The notes beneath the pieces were generated by a model. It had not been told where the DNA came from, made no database searches, and saw only the letters and a list, made by a program, of their open reading frames with translations. 64,000 bases of DNA from an uncultured Acidobacteriota bacterium (GTDB taxonomy: Bacteria; Acidobacteriota; Terriglobia; Terriglobales; Acidobacteriaceae): NCBI GenBank assembly GCA_903832055.1, contig CAILAC010000009.1, forward strand, positions 62,001 through 126,000. The letters run 5' to 3'. The translations under genes were made by a program, and so were the position numbers. Every line of letters begins with the position of its first letter. Position 1 is the first letter of the stretch. Positions 45,764 to 53,673 of the stretch are shown in pieces.

Positions 45764-46480
45764 TTAGGATTCCTTGTCGGTTGTGAGTGCTTCATTGACG
45801 TCGCGGACGAGGTTGCGCAGGTAGCGGCGGCGGTCAAGTTGGGCGGCCATGTCTTTGGCGGCAGCGGCGCGGGCTGCGTCGTCACCCGCGGCTGAACTGG
45901 CATCCCATGCAGCGCCCTTTTCGGCCAGGCCGCTGTCGAGTTTGGCCAACTCCGACTCAAAGCGTAGGCTCACCGCGGTCAGTTCAGAGTGGAGCGCCGG
46001 GTCGCTTTCGCCCATCTTCCTGTTCATGCGCATCTCCTCGAGCTGCATGTTGAGTTCAAAGACCTCTTCGAGCAGGTCGGCCGGGGGCTGGCGCTTGGCC
46101 GACTTGTTCTTGCCGGCAAACTCCTCGCCAATCTCAAAGCCCTCCAGCTTGAGCAGGTATTCAGTGCGCTGGATCGGATCGCGGAGGGTGCGGTAGGCAT
46201 CATTGAGCAGGGCAGTCGCGGCCAGGCTCCACTGCTGTTCCTCGGCCGTTGCACGCGCAAACCGGTCGGGATGCAGGCGTCGGCTGAGGCGGTGAAACTC
46301 ACGCTCCAGTGCGGCCAGATCCAAAGTCAGACGGCGCGGCAGGCCAAAGGCCCTGAAATAGTCGATTTCAGCGGCAGGTTGCACCTTGCCACACGCTGCA
46401 CAGAGCAGCGGAGAGGCATCGAGCGCAACACTGCATGCCCAACAGGCTGCTGGAGCGGAAGTTGTGACCACAGATGTCAT
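45764..46480 (-). CDS. hscB: Fe-S assembly J-domain co-chaperone HscB with N-terminal Cys4 motif
   Basis: 238-aa HSC20 protein. J domain contains FHRLSRRLHPDRFARAT with the HPD triad; the C-terminal helical domain (LLEEVFELNMQLEEMRMNRK onward) binds IscU. The N-terminus adds CWACSVALDASPLLCAAC, a C-x2-C...C-x2-C likely zinc site as in human HSC20, which E. coli HscB lacks. ATG 46480 is the preferred start. An Ala-rich insertion (SSAAGDDAARAAAAKD) makes it longer than average. Confidence 0.92.
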   Translation of the reverse strand: MTSVVTTSAPAACWACSVALDASPLLCAACGKVQPAAEIDYFRAFGLPRRLTLDLAALEREFHRLSRRLHPDRFARATAEEQQWSLAATALLNDAYRTLRDPIQRTEYLLKLEGFEIGEEFAGKNKSAKRQPPADLLEEVFELNMQLEEMRMNRKMGESDPALHSELTAVSLRFESELAKLDSGLAEKGAAWDASSAAGDDAARAAAAKDMAAQLDRRRYLRNLVRDVNEALTTDKES

Positions 46481-46497
46481 CTTGAGCGCGATTCTTG

Positions 46498-46917
46498 TTA
46501 GGAGAATGAGGAGCCGCAGCCGCACGACCGGGTCGAGTTGGGGTTGATGAACTTGAAGCCCTGGTGCATCAGCGTCTGTTCGTAGTCCAGCGTCATGCCA
46601 TGGATGTAGATGAAGCTCTTGGGATCAACGAAGATGCGCACGCCGTCAAACTCGTACACGCGGTCGCGCTCGCGAGGCCGGGTATCAAAGCGAATGCTGT
46701 AGGAGAGGCCCGAGCAACCCCCACCGAGAATTCCGAGGCGCAGACCGCCCTCTTCAGGCGAAACGCCTTCCTTGACCATGCCGGAGCGAATCTTGTCCAG
46801 CGCGCGGGGCGTGACGACAATGCCGGTCGCCGGGGGCTTCGCCGCCGAGGGCGGTGCCGTGATTGCGACCGGAGCGTTGGCCGCGGCAGAGCTTTGAATT
46901 GTGACGAAATCCTGCAT
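46498..46917 (-). CDS. iscA: A-type Fe-S carrier protein IscA
   Basis: 139-aa A-type carrier. The three conserved cysteines are in ILGGGCSGLSYSI and the C-terminal STRSCGCGSSFS; FVDPKSFIYIHGMTLDYEQT lies between. An N-terminal extension of about 33 residues, rich in Ala and Pro, precedes the domain. It lies between iscU and hscB. Confidence 0.93.
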   Translation of the reverse strand: MQDFVTIQSSAAANAPVAITAPPSAAKPPATGIVVTPRALDKIRSGMVKEGVSPEEGGLRLGILGGGCSGLSYSIRFDTRPRERDRVYEFDGVRIFVDPKSFIYIHGMTLDYEQTLMHQGFKFINPNSTRSCGCGSSFS

Positions 46918-47002
46918 AGGTTTCTTTTCCCGTCAGTTTGAAACATCTGCGGCCCCACCCTCGACGAAAAACTGTCAAGGATGGGACCTCAGGTGGATGG
47001 GT

Positions 47003-47422
47003 CTAGTGGGCGGCGACGGCGACTTCAGCGGTCTCAGCCACGTTGTTCTTCTTTTTCCAGTCGCCAATGGCAGCGCGAATCGCGTCCTCGGCAAGCACCG
47101 AGCAGTGAATCTTGACCGGGGGAAGAGCCAGTTCCTTCACAATGTCGGTGTTCTTGATCTCGAGCGCTTCGGCTACTGTCTTGCCCTTGACCCACTCGGT
47201 GGCAAGCGAAGAGCTGGCGATAGCCGAGCCGCAGCCAAAGGTCTTGAACTTGGCCTCTTCGATGACCTGGGTTTCAGGGTTGACGCGGATCTGAAGACGC
47301 ATTACATCGCCGCACTCAGGAGCGCCGACCAGGCCAGTGCCGACCTCGTCCGAGCTCTTGTCCATCTGGCCGACGTTGCGGGGATTGTTGTAGTGGTCGA
47401 TTACCTTATCGCTGTATGCCAT
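47003..47422 (-). CDS. iscU: Fe-S cluster scaffold protein IscU
   Basis: 139-aa scaffold. Cluster cysteines are in APECGDVMRLQ, FGCGSAIASSS and IHCSVLAEDA; the HscA recognition LPPVK is intact. GAGGAGG eight bases upstream fixes the start at MAYSDKV (47422). An Ala/Val-rich tail ends the protein. Confidence 0.95.
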   Translation of the reverse strand: MAYSDKVIDHYNNPRNVGQMDKSSDEVGTGLVGAPECGDVMRLQIRVNPETQVIEEAKFKTFGCGSAIASSSLATEWVKGKTVAEALEIKNTDIVKELALPPVKIHCSVLAEDAIRAAIGDWKKKNNVAETAEVAVAAH

Positions 47423-47497
47423 GATGATGACCTCCTCAGGTCGGTATTCGTTTGATTCCCAATTTCGTGACTGGATGCTGTTCTGGACCATCCGTGA

Positions 47498-47539
47498 ATC
47501 CCACTTCTCAAAATCGAGAAATGGGGCACCCGAAGATTC
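47498..47539. repeat. dispersed hairpin repeat, copy A
   Basis: 42-bp unit in the iscS-iscU gap, directly after the iscS stop: CCCA.TTCTC pairs with GAGAA.TGGG around an AAAAT-type loop, followed by GGCACCC and AGATTC. It closely resembles copy B at 59029-59068. Confidence 0.7.
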
Positions 47540-48793
47540 CTAGTGCGCAGCCCATTCAATCTTGCTCAGGTCAATGCCTTCCTTGACCATTTCGTAAAGC
47601 GGAGACAGCTCGCGCAGTTTGCTGACCACGCCGATGACCTTGTCGGCCACGTAATCGACTTCAGCCTCGGTGTTGTAGCGGCCCAGGCCAAAGCGGATGG
47701 AGCTGTGGGCCACATCGTCGCCCAGACCAAGCGCCTTGAGCACATAGCTCGGTTCAAGCGTCGCCGAGGTGCAGGCCGAGCCGGAAGAGACGGCCACATC
47801 GTTGATGCCCATCAGCAGGCTCTCGCCCTCGACGTAGACAAAGCTCATGTTGAGGTTGCCGGGCAGATGGTGCTCCATGTTTCCGTTAACCTCGACGTAG
47901 TCAAGCGCAGACTCAAGCTTCGCGCGCAGGCGATCGCGCATTGCGGTCAGCCGGGCGGCTTCTGTACCCATTTCAAGGCGGGCAATCTCGCAGGCCTTGC
48001 CGAGTCCGACAATCGAGGGCACATTGAGCGTGCCGGAACGCATGCCGCGCTCGTGGCCGCCGCCGTCAATCTGCGCAGAAATCTGAACGCGGGGGTTGCG
48101 ACGGCGAACATACAGCGCGCCAACGCCCTTGGGCCCGTAAATCTTGTGCGCGGTCAGCGACAGCACATCAATATTCATCGCCTGCACGTCAACCGGAATC
48201 TTGCCCACGGCCTGAACAGCATCTGTGTGGAAGATCACGCCCTTCTCATGGCACAGCTTGCCGATTTCAGCCACCGGCTGGATGACGCCGATCTCATTGT
48301 TGGCAAACATGATGGAGACGAGGATCGTCTTGTCGTCCATGGCCCGGCGCAGGTCTTCAATGTCGATGAGACCGTCTGCCTTCACCGGCAGATAGGTCAC
48401 GCGATAGCCATGCTTTTCGAGGCGCTTGCAGGTATCGAGCACAGCCTTGTGCTCAGTAACCTGGGTGATGATGTGGTTGCCGCGCTCCTTGTACATCTCG
48501 GCAATGCCCTTGATGGCCAGATTGTTGCTCTCGGTCGCGCCAGAGGTAAAGATGATTTCCTTTGCGGTCGCGCCAATCAGCTTGGCAATCTGCTCGCGGG
48601 CGTTTTCAACGGCCTGCTCTGCTTCCCAGCCAAAGGAGTGGTTGCGGCTCGCCGCGTTGCCAAACTTTTCAATGAAGAAGGGAATCATCGCTTCCAGCAC
48701 GCGCGGGTCCATCGGGCTGGTGGCGTGGTTGTCCATATAAATGGGCAGGGTTACGCCTGCTTGTGTTTCAACGGTATTGGTGAGGGTGCTCAT
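47540..48793 (-). CDS. iscS: cysteine desulphurase IscS
   Basis: 417-aa PLP enzyme that mobilises sulphur from cysteine. It begins with [35 protein letters not shown] and the PLP lysine in [13 protein letters not shown] follow, and the mobile-loop catalytic Cys is in [15 protein letters not shown]. Three Mets in a row open the frame; the third (48793) is six bases from GGAG and is taken as the start. It is the second gene of the operon. Confidence 0.95.
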   Translation of the reverse strand: MSTLTNTVETQAGVTLPIYMDNHATSPMDPRVLEAMIPFFIEKFGNAASRNHSFGWEAEQAVENAREQIAKLIGATAKEIIFTSGATESNNLAIKGIAEMYKERGNHIITQVTEHKAVLDTCKRLEKHGYRVTYLPVKADGLIDIEDLRRAMDDKTILVSIMFANNEIGVIQPVAEIGKLCHEKGVIFHTDAVQAVGKIPVDVQAMNIDVLSLTAHKIYGPKGVGALYVRRRNPRVQISAQIDGGGHERGMRSGTLNVPSIVGLGKACEIARLEMGTEAARLTAMRDRLRAKLESALDYVEVNGNMEHHLPGNLNMSFVYVEGESLLMGINDVAVSSGSACTSATLEPSYVLKALGLGDDVAHSSIRFGLGRYNTEAEVDYVADKVIGVVSKLRELSPLYEMVKEGIDLSKIEWAAH

Positions 48794-48873
48794 CATCATC
48801 TCCACTTCAAAACTTGCTATGAACTTGCTTCTGCCGGTGAAGCGTGCCACGCGGCCGAGAAAAATTGGTTTCA

Positions 48874-49338
48874 CTAATTGGGCAAGGAAAGCGATACCAG
48901 TTGTTGCAGTTGCCCGGCGCGTGCCACGGCTGTTTCGTGATCGACCAGGTCATATACAGTGATGCTTTTCAAAACCGCCGCGATGCTTTCATTCACTCGC
49001 GCCAGCGGCTCCTTGACGGTGCAGTTGGGCTCCAGATCGCAGGATTTCGTACCCTTGACGCAGGAAGTAATGAACAGCGGCCCATCAATCGCGTGAATCA
49101 CCTCAAACGCGGTGATTGCCTTCGCGCTCTTGGTCAACCCGTAGCCGCCATTCATCCCGGCATGGGACCGGAGCAGGCCAACCTTGGCCAGCCGCTGCAG
49201 CACCTTGGCCAGCAACTGCGCGGGAATTCCATACGTGTCAGCAATGTCTTTAGCGCTCACCGACGGCGTCTCCGGGTGCTCTGCAAGGTACTTGAGCGCC
49301 ATGAGTCCGTAATCCGCTTTTTTGGTCAGCCTGAGCAT
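48874..49338 (-). CDS. iscR: Rrf2-family Fe-S regulator IscR
   Basis: 154-aa transcription factor: winged helix-turn-helix ([19 protein letters not shown]...) and a [2Fe-2S]-binding loop with three cysteines, C-x6-C-x5-C, in [16 protein letters not shown]. The fourth ligand in E. coli IscR is a His near this loop. First gene of the operon, so autoregulation is expected. Confidence 0.93.
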   Translation of the reverse strand: MLRLTKKADYGLMALKYLAEHPETPSVSAKDIADTYGIPAQLLAKVLQRLAKVGLLRSHAGMNGGYGLTKSAKAITAFEVIHAIDGPLFITSCVKGTKSCDLEPNCTVKEPLARVNESIAAVLKSITVYDLVDHETAVARAGQLQQLVSLSLPN

Positions 49339-49368
49339 TTGGAATTGCGACCCCTTCGGTCTGAATTT

Positions 49369-49398
49369 AGTATACGACCGTTTCTGTCGCTATTTCAA
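49369..49398 (-). promoter_or_regulatory. isc operon promoter with IscR-like inverted repeat
   Basis: On the minus strand TTGAAA (49398-49393) and TATACT (49374-49369) are 18 bp apart, a good sigma-70 promoter ending about 25 bp before the iscR start. An inverted repeat, ATAGCGAC and GTCGTAT with a 7-nt spacer (49393-49372), lies between and over these elements, where a repressor such as IscR would block polymerase. Confidence 0.65.
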
Positions 49399-49496
49399 TG
49401 GGCGAACAAGTTTCTGGCAGAGTTGTTTGATTGGGTTGAACTGGGCTTGATTTTCAAGGGCAGAAAGCCTCCGATAAAAACTTTCTCAATTCCCTC

Positions 49497-49525
49497 TTGG
49501 GAAATTCCGAAAGGCTCGGTACAAT
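49497..49525 (+). promoter_or_regulatory. sigma-70-like promoter for the 54-aa gene
   Basis: TTGGGA (49497-49502) and TACAAT (49520-49525) with exact 17-bp spacing, 42 bp before the ATG at 49568. It faces away from the iscR promoter. Confidence 0.6.
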
Positions 49526-49567
49526 CTGGCGGAAAGGTCTCCGCAAAACAACGACCCTAAACCCACA

Positions 49568-49732
49568 ATGGCGAGCCCCTGCAAGCACCCCAAAGTCCGC
49601 ATCGTTTCCCGCACTGAAGACGCGGAGTATGTCGAATGCGTAGAGTGTGGCGAAGTTTTTGATTCTGAAGAATTTCGCGACATGGAGATTGAAGAACAGG
49701 CAGTCGGCGAAGATGCAGATTCAGACGACTGA
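49568..49732 (+). CDS. 54-aa acidic Cys/His protein, zinc-ribbon-like
   Basis: ATG at 49568 preceded by a promoter-like sequence. The protein starts MASPCKHPKVRIVSRTED, has a CVECGEVF knuckle (C-x2-C) at about residue 24 and a C-x-H pair (C5/H7), so it could bind one zinc. The rest is strongly acidic (EEFRDMEIEEQ). I know no named family. Codon use and acidic composition look like a real gene. Confidence 0.6.
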   Translation: MASPCKHPKVRIVSRTEDAEYVECVECGEVFDSEEFRDMEIEEQAVGEDADSDD

Positions 49733-49772
49733 ATCCAGGGCACAAGCCCTATTCCGAGCCTGCGCTGCACTT

Positions 49773-50423
49773 TTACAGATGCGTGGCAGGGTCCAGTCTG
49801 GCCGGAGCGGTATCCGTGATTTCGCCGATCCGCTTTGATGCGACCAGCGCATAGTGAAAACCGGACGCGATCGTCACCAGAATCGTGACATCGAGCATCA
49901 CCGCGCGCCCCAGATTCACCCACGATTCAGGGTAGATCAGGCTCAGCAGGACCATGCCGATTGCCAGCACCTGGCTCACACTATTGGCCTTGCCCAGCAG
50001 TGTCGGGTGGAAGTCGCGCAAGCCCACCAGCAAATAAAGCATGAGAGCGGTCAGCAGCATGCCCAGGTCTCGCCCAAAGACCAGGACAGCAATCTTCAGA
50101 TCCAGAATGCCCATGCGCGTGAACACGATGAACAGTGAACTCAGCAGCAATTTATCGGCGATGGGGTCAAGATACTGGCCCAGCATGGTGCTCTGGCGAA
50201 GCCACCGGGCGAGCAGGCCATCGATCGCATCGGTCACCGCAGCCACGATGAACATGCCAAAAGCCAGGCCAAACTTCCTGTGCACCACCGCTACGACCAG
50301 AAACGGCAGCAGCACCATCCGCATCAGTGTCAGCAGGTTGGGCACGGCAAGCAGCGGATTCAAACGCCGCTTAGGAGCGACGGTGCGAAGATTCAGACTG
50401 GATGCGTCTGGGCTCGTACTCAT
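49773..50423 (-). CDS. pgsA: CDP-diacylglycerol--glycerol-3-phosphate 3-phosphatidyltransferase
   Basis: 216-aa inner-membrane enzyme of the CDP-alcohol phosphotransferase family. The catalytic signature DxxDGxxARxxxxxxxxGxxxDxxxD is visible, beginning TDAIDGLLARW and ending LGQYLDPIADKL. It makes phosphatidylglycerol phosphate. About five membrane helices. ATG 50423 is taken as the start; ATGs at 50480 and 50501 are alternatives, all with weak ribosome binding sites. Confidence 0.9.
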   Translation of the reverse strand: MSTSPDASSLNLRTVAPKRRLNPLLAVPNLLTLMRMVLLPFLVVAVVHRKFGLAFGMFIVAAVTDAIDGLLARWLRQSTMLGQYLDPIADKLLLSSLFIVFTRMGILDLKIAVLVFGRDLGMLLTALMLYLLVGLRDFHPTLLGKANSVSQVLAIGMVLLSLIYPESWVNLGRAVMLDVTILVTIASGFHYALVASKRIGEITDTAPARLDPATHL

Positions 50424-50628
50424 CACCAAGCATGTTAACCCACTCGTAACAGGCCTGCCCACATCATTTCGTTCATTCATCCGTCCCGTTGGCCAAGGCA
50501 TTTCGCCACCGGCAGCGGAATCGCGCGGGCCAGCTGCAACTGAATCTTGGTGGAAGAGCCGCGGAGGGCACAGCCATAGTTGGCTTGGCAGCCACCTTGC
50601 TGATAGACTGAAAAAGTCGTTTTCTTAC

Positions 50629-50705
50629 AGGCGCGTAGCTCAGTTGGTTAGAGCGCTACCTTGACACGGTAGAGGTCAGGAGTTCGAGTCTCCTCGTGCC
50701 TACCA
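50629..50705 (+). tRNA. tRNA-Val (GAC anticodon)
   Basis: Full cloverleaf with encoded CCA: acceptor AGGCGCG/CGTGCCT (one G-T pair), D-arm with CAGTTGGTTAGAG, anticodon stem CTACC/GGTAG around loop TTGACAC (anticodon GAC), T-arm AGGAG/CTCCT with TTCGAGT. A TTGGCT (50580) and TAGACT (50604) 18 bp apart may be its promoter. The 3' half from the anticodon loop on is also the left attachment core of the integrated element. Confidence 0.95.
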
Positions 50706-50708
50706 TAT
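50661..50708. repeat. left attachment core (attL)
   Basis: 48 bp identical to 56953-57000. It runs from the first base of the anticodon loop through the CCA and three bases beyond. Imperfect matching continues in register to 50725 (TTAGACTTACGG versus TTAGATTTACGG on the right). Confidence 0.9.
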
Positions 50709-50745
50709 TTTTCTTAGACTTACGGGCAATCGGCCCTAAAAGCCC

Positions 50746-50765
50746 AACCCACAACTGAACCCACA
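50746..50765. repeat. left arm-type repeats
   Basis: Two AACCCACA direct repeats (50746-50753, 50758-50765) with a 12-bp period, between the att core and the integrase stop. The same pair with the same period occurs at the other end (56852-56871). Confidence 0.7.
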
Positions 50766-50767
50766 GT

Positions 50768-51943
50768 TCATGACGCCTTCTTTCGCAGCGTTCCTAGAGC
50801 CCTGAGATACGATCCTTGCGCCGCCCGTGTTTCATCCGAGTCGCCCTGTGTATACAAATCGAGCGTCGTCTGTATCCGGCTGTGACGTAAGATGCCTTGC
50901 ACCGTCTTGGGTTCGACCTTCGCCTTGTTCACCATCCAGTTCGATAGCGAATGGCGGAGGTTATGAAGTCCAAAGCGACTTCCGTCAGGAATTGGCACAC
51001 CTGCGCTTTTTGCCGCCGTCCTCAGATGATCCGCAACGAAGACCCCGGTTGAGACTGGCACTTTCCCATTCATCTTGTAGGACGGAAACACAAAATCGGT
51101 TTCCTTCCCATAAGGTGTCCGGTGGTGCCAGGCCGCCAGGTGGCGCGCAAGGCGAGGATGGAGCGGAACATAGCCATCCGAACCTTCTGTCTTGGTCGGC
51201 CCATCCTTGCCTCTTGCCCAGCGCTTGGAAATCCGGATGCGCCCTTCATCCCACTTAAGATCCGCCCAGCGAATTGCTACCAGCTCTGAGGCCCTCAGAG
51301 CGGTCGCGGCACAGGTGAGCACCAGCATGCGGTGCAGAGGGCCGGAAAGGGCTCTTAAGATCGCGTGCGTCTGGTCCGGGGTGAGCATGATAGCCCTGTA
51401 GTCAGTCGTGGTGCGCGTCTCAACGGGTTCACACGGATTCTTCGTAATCAGTCCGTGCAGGATACCGGTCTTAAAGGCCCGCATCATGACGCTCCGTATC
51501 TTGCTTACGGTCGTCCAGGCGAGCCCCTTGTCCGTATGCAGCGACTTCAGCCAGCGCTGGATATCGAGCGGTTTGATATCCTCCGCGATCTCGGTCCCGA
51601 ACCTCGGGATCAGGTAATCGCGGACGATATGGTTCATGTTGAGTTCCGTGCCTTCGGACTTCGGCCTGACGGCGTCTGCTCCAAAGTCGGCCCGAAGATA
51701 ATGCTCGGCAAGCGCGTCGAACCGGATGCGATGAAGGGCAGGGGCTTCGTTCACGCGGATAAGCAAACCTCGCTTATCCACCTCACGCCATGCGGCTTTC
51801 TCGTTCGGGAAATCCCGCACGAGGCCGATGGGCAGGATGTTCTCCACCCTCCGGCCTTCCGCATTCGTAACCCTGTATCTCAGCACCCAGGTATCTCCGT
51901 CCTTGCGCGGCACTTGTTTCAATGATCCTCGCTGATAAGCCAT
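50768..51943 (-). CDS. int: tyrosine-type site-specific integrase
   Basis: 391-aa recombinase. N-terminal arm-binding region (about 1-60), SAM-like core-binding domain, and catalytic domain with Arg in ATALRASELVAIRW, HxxR in LHNLRHSL, the second His in GILRHSRIQTT and the nucleophile Tyr in LDLYTQG. Reading toward the tRNA with its stop 63 bp from the tRNA end, it is placed as in tRNA-targeted elements. It should catalyse integration into tRNA-Val and, with a partner, excision. Confidence 0.95.
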   Translation of the reverse strand: MAYQRGSLKQVPRKDGDTWVLRYRVTNAEGRRVENILPIGLVRDFPNEKAAWREVDKRGLLIRVNEAPALHRIRFDALAEHYLRADFGADAVRPKSEGTELNMNHIVRDYLIPRFGTEIAEDIKPLDIQRWLKSLHTDKGLAWTTVSKIRSVMMRAFKTGILHGLITKNPCEPVETRTTTDYRAIMLTPDQTHAILRALSGPLHRMLVLTCAATALRASELVAIRWADLKWDEGRIRISKRWARGKDGPTKTEGSDGYVPLHPRLARHLAAWHHRTPYGKETDFVFPSYKMNGKVPVSTGVFVADHLRTAAKSAGVPIPDGSRFGLHNLRHSLSNWMVNKAKVEPKTVQGILRHSRIQTTLDLYTQGDSDETRAAQGSYLRALGTLRKKAS

Positions 51944-51956
51944 GATGAGCCTCGTT

Positions 51957-52226
51957 TCAGCGGGGACTGCCTGATCGGATCGTACCGCGTTTCGCGGAAT
52001 TTTGGATCAGGGCCGCTGAAGGTTTTGTTGGTGCAATTGCCGATGACAACTCGGACAGCCGGAACACCCATAGCTTGCGTACCTCCCCGGTGCCGATGGG
52101 ATAGGCACCGGGGAGGCCTTTACGGGCAAGGGCGAGCAGGAAGCGCCGTTCGATGGACAGAAACTTTGCGGCTTCACCTGCGGATACGAATGGCTCCGGG
52201 GCCTTGATCGCATCTGCGTCCGCCAT
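51957..52226 (-). CDS. excisionase-like helix-turn-helix protein
   Basis: 89 aa. FVSAGEAAKFLSIERRFLLA is a MerR/AlpA-type helix-turn-helix and is followed by a short basic wing region (RKGLPGAYPIG, VRKLWVFRLSELSS). The position 13 bp upstream of the integrase suggests a recombination directionality factor or int regulator. ATG 52226 has GGGGG five to six bases upstream. Confidence 0.7.
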   Translation of the reverse strand: MADADAIKAPEPFVSAGEAAKFLSIERRFLLALARKGLPGAYPIGTGEVRKLWVFRLSELSSAIAPTKPSAALIQNSAKRGTIRSGSPR

Positions 52227-52228
52227 GA

Positions 52229-52864
52229 CTACCCCCTTGCCTTTTGCAGCAGCATGTTTCCAGCCGGGCAGGGGGTCTGCGGCGCAGACTGGGATTCCCA
52301 CTCCGCCTGCAATTGACCTTTTCCAAAGTCGGTCAACGTCATACCAACCAGCCTGCATCCGTCATAGGGCGTGCCGATGAGCGAATCGACGGTGAACTTC
52401 ATGCCTCCCTCAACGGGAGACCCGGTCATGACGGCGGAGACGGGGGCGGTGTCGCGCACAATTTTCTCTATCGTCTGGCCGCGAACACCTTTGCCTCCGG
52501 CAAAGGGCTGCACCGGAAAGCAACTCTTCGACTCATAACCCTTCAGCTTCTTCGGCAGATCATCACTGAGCCGGATTTCGAGCTTGATGGTGCACCGGTT
52601 CTGATCCGGCATCAGGGCGTTACCGCCCCAGATGCCGCCGTACTTGCTCGCCGCTGCCGCCTCCGGTGATGGCGGAGGGGCAGGGGGCGGCGCTACCGGG
52701 GTCACATGCACCGGGCTCGGTTTTTGAACCACGGCGGGGACGGGGTGGACAAAGGAGAAATACGTCCGTTCAACCGCGCCGAGGATATTCGGCAGGAAGT
52801 GAACGATGAGGATGACGGCACCTACGATCCATGCCGCTTTTTTCTGCTTGTCGGTCAGTTGCAT
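52229..52864 (-). CDS. membrane-anchored protein with Pro-rich linker, unknown
   Basis: 211 aa: one N-terminal helix (AAWIVGAVILIVHFLPNIL), then a Pro/Ala linker (VTPVAPPPAPPPSPEAAA) and a domain of about 125 residues outside the cytoplasm with four cysteines (NRCTIK, SKSCFP, DGCRLV, TPCPAG), possibly two disulphides. I recognise no family. AAGGAG six bases before the ATG. It ends 3 bp before the HTH gene start. Confidence 0.75.
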   Translation of the reverse strand: MQLTDKQKKAAWIVGAVILIVHFLPNILGAVERTYFSFVHPVPAVVQKPSPVHVTPVAPPPAPPPSPEAAAASKYGGIWGGNALMPDQNRCTIKLEIRLSDDLPKKLKGYESKSCFPVQPFAGGKGVRGQTIEKIVRDTAPVSAVMTGSPVEGGMKFTVDSLIGTPYDGCRLVGMTLTDFGKGQLQAEWESQSAPQTPCPAGNMLLQKARG

Positions 52865-52897
52865 GAGCTGCTCCTTTGTAAAGGGTTGATGAAGCGC

Positions 52898-53665
52898 TTA
52901 GTCCTGTTCGTTGAAGGTGCGGGCGATGTGAATTGCGGTGGCCTTGCGTATCTCGGGATCGATGTTCTTAGGGAAGCTCGCAAGGTGGATCTGGTTGAGT
53001 TCTTCCTCCGTCGCCTGGTCCTCGATCAGCCTGGCGATAATCGGGGCGGCGTTGCGAATATCGAGGCGGATGCGGACAAACTGCCAGTTACGGAACCACG
53101 CCACGAAGCTCTTGCCCATAAGGGCGAGGGCGGCGATCTGGAAGTAGAAGGCGAGGGGCGACTGAATGATCAGGAAATCCCGGAGCACGATCGCAGCGAT
53201 AAATACCAGCAGCGGTTCAGCAAGGATGCGGATTTTCCAGAACGTGCCGAACCATGGAATAACGCCGAAAATCGGCAGCGCGGCACCCTCGTGCTGCGAT
53301 TGAGATTCGCGCTCCATGTGAATCATTCGCTTCCACAGCCGGAAAGAATGGACGGCCATTATCGCGAAATACACCTCCGCAAAAGTCGCAAAGTCCACCA
53401 TGCCTCTTGCTGGCGGGATGCTGACGAAGGGAATCAGGTGACTGAGCCACATCAGCATGCCGCCGATGAGCGGAAGAAAGATCATCAGCACTGCTGACAG
53501 CGCCGTCACCGGCACCGGGAAGTACCGTGTCCCGTACCACGGCCTAAGCAGGATCTCCACGGGCTGCGAGATTACGCTGCAGACCACTTCCATTCCGTTG
53601 AGGGCACTGTCTTCCATGTGCCGCAGATTCAGTTCGCCGCTTTCGCGTGAGTCATTGCCAAGCAT
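52898..53665 (-). CDS. polytopic membrane protein of unknown function
   Basis: 255 aa with a polar N-terminus, about four hydrophobic segments (VTALSAVLMIFLPLIGGMLM; FAEVYFAIMAVHSF; LAEPLLVFIAAIVL; AFYFQIAALALMG) and a soluble C-terminus with RLIEDQATEEELNQIHL and IHIARTF. AGGAGG precedes the ATG by five bases. It follows the TraG-type remnant by 8 bp, so it may come from the same transfer module. No family recognised. Confidence 0.75.
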   Translation of the reverse strand: MLGNDSRESGELNLRHMEDSALNGMEVVCSVISQPVEILLRPWYGTRYFPVPVTALSAVLMIFLPLIGGMLMWLSHLIPFVSIPPARGMVDFATFAEVYFAIMAVHSFRLWKRMIHMERESQSQHEGAALPIFGVIPWFGTFWKIRILAEPLLVFIAAIVLRDFLIIQSPLAFYFQIAALALMGKSFVAWFRNWQFVRIRLDIRNAAPIIARLIEDQATEEELNQIHLASFPKNIDPEIRKATAIHIARTFNEQD

Positions 53666-53673
53666 GGTGCCTC

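Noticed and set aside
47543-48877. 444-codon plus-strand open frame covering iscS
   Set aside because: It is the exact antisense of iscS, has a composition typical of a reverse-complement shadow (rich in Arg, His, Leu, Val) and no recognisable domain.
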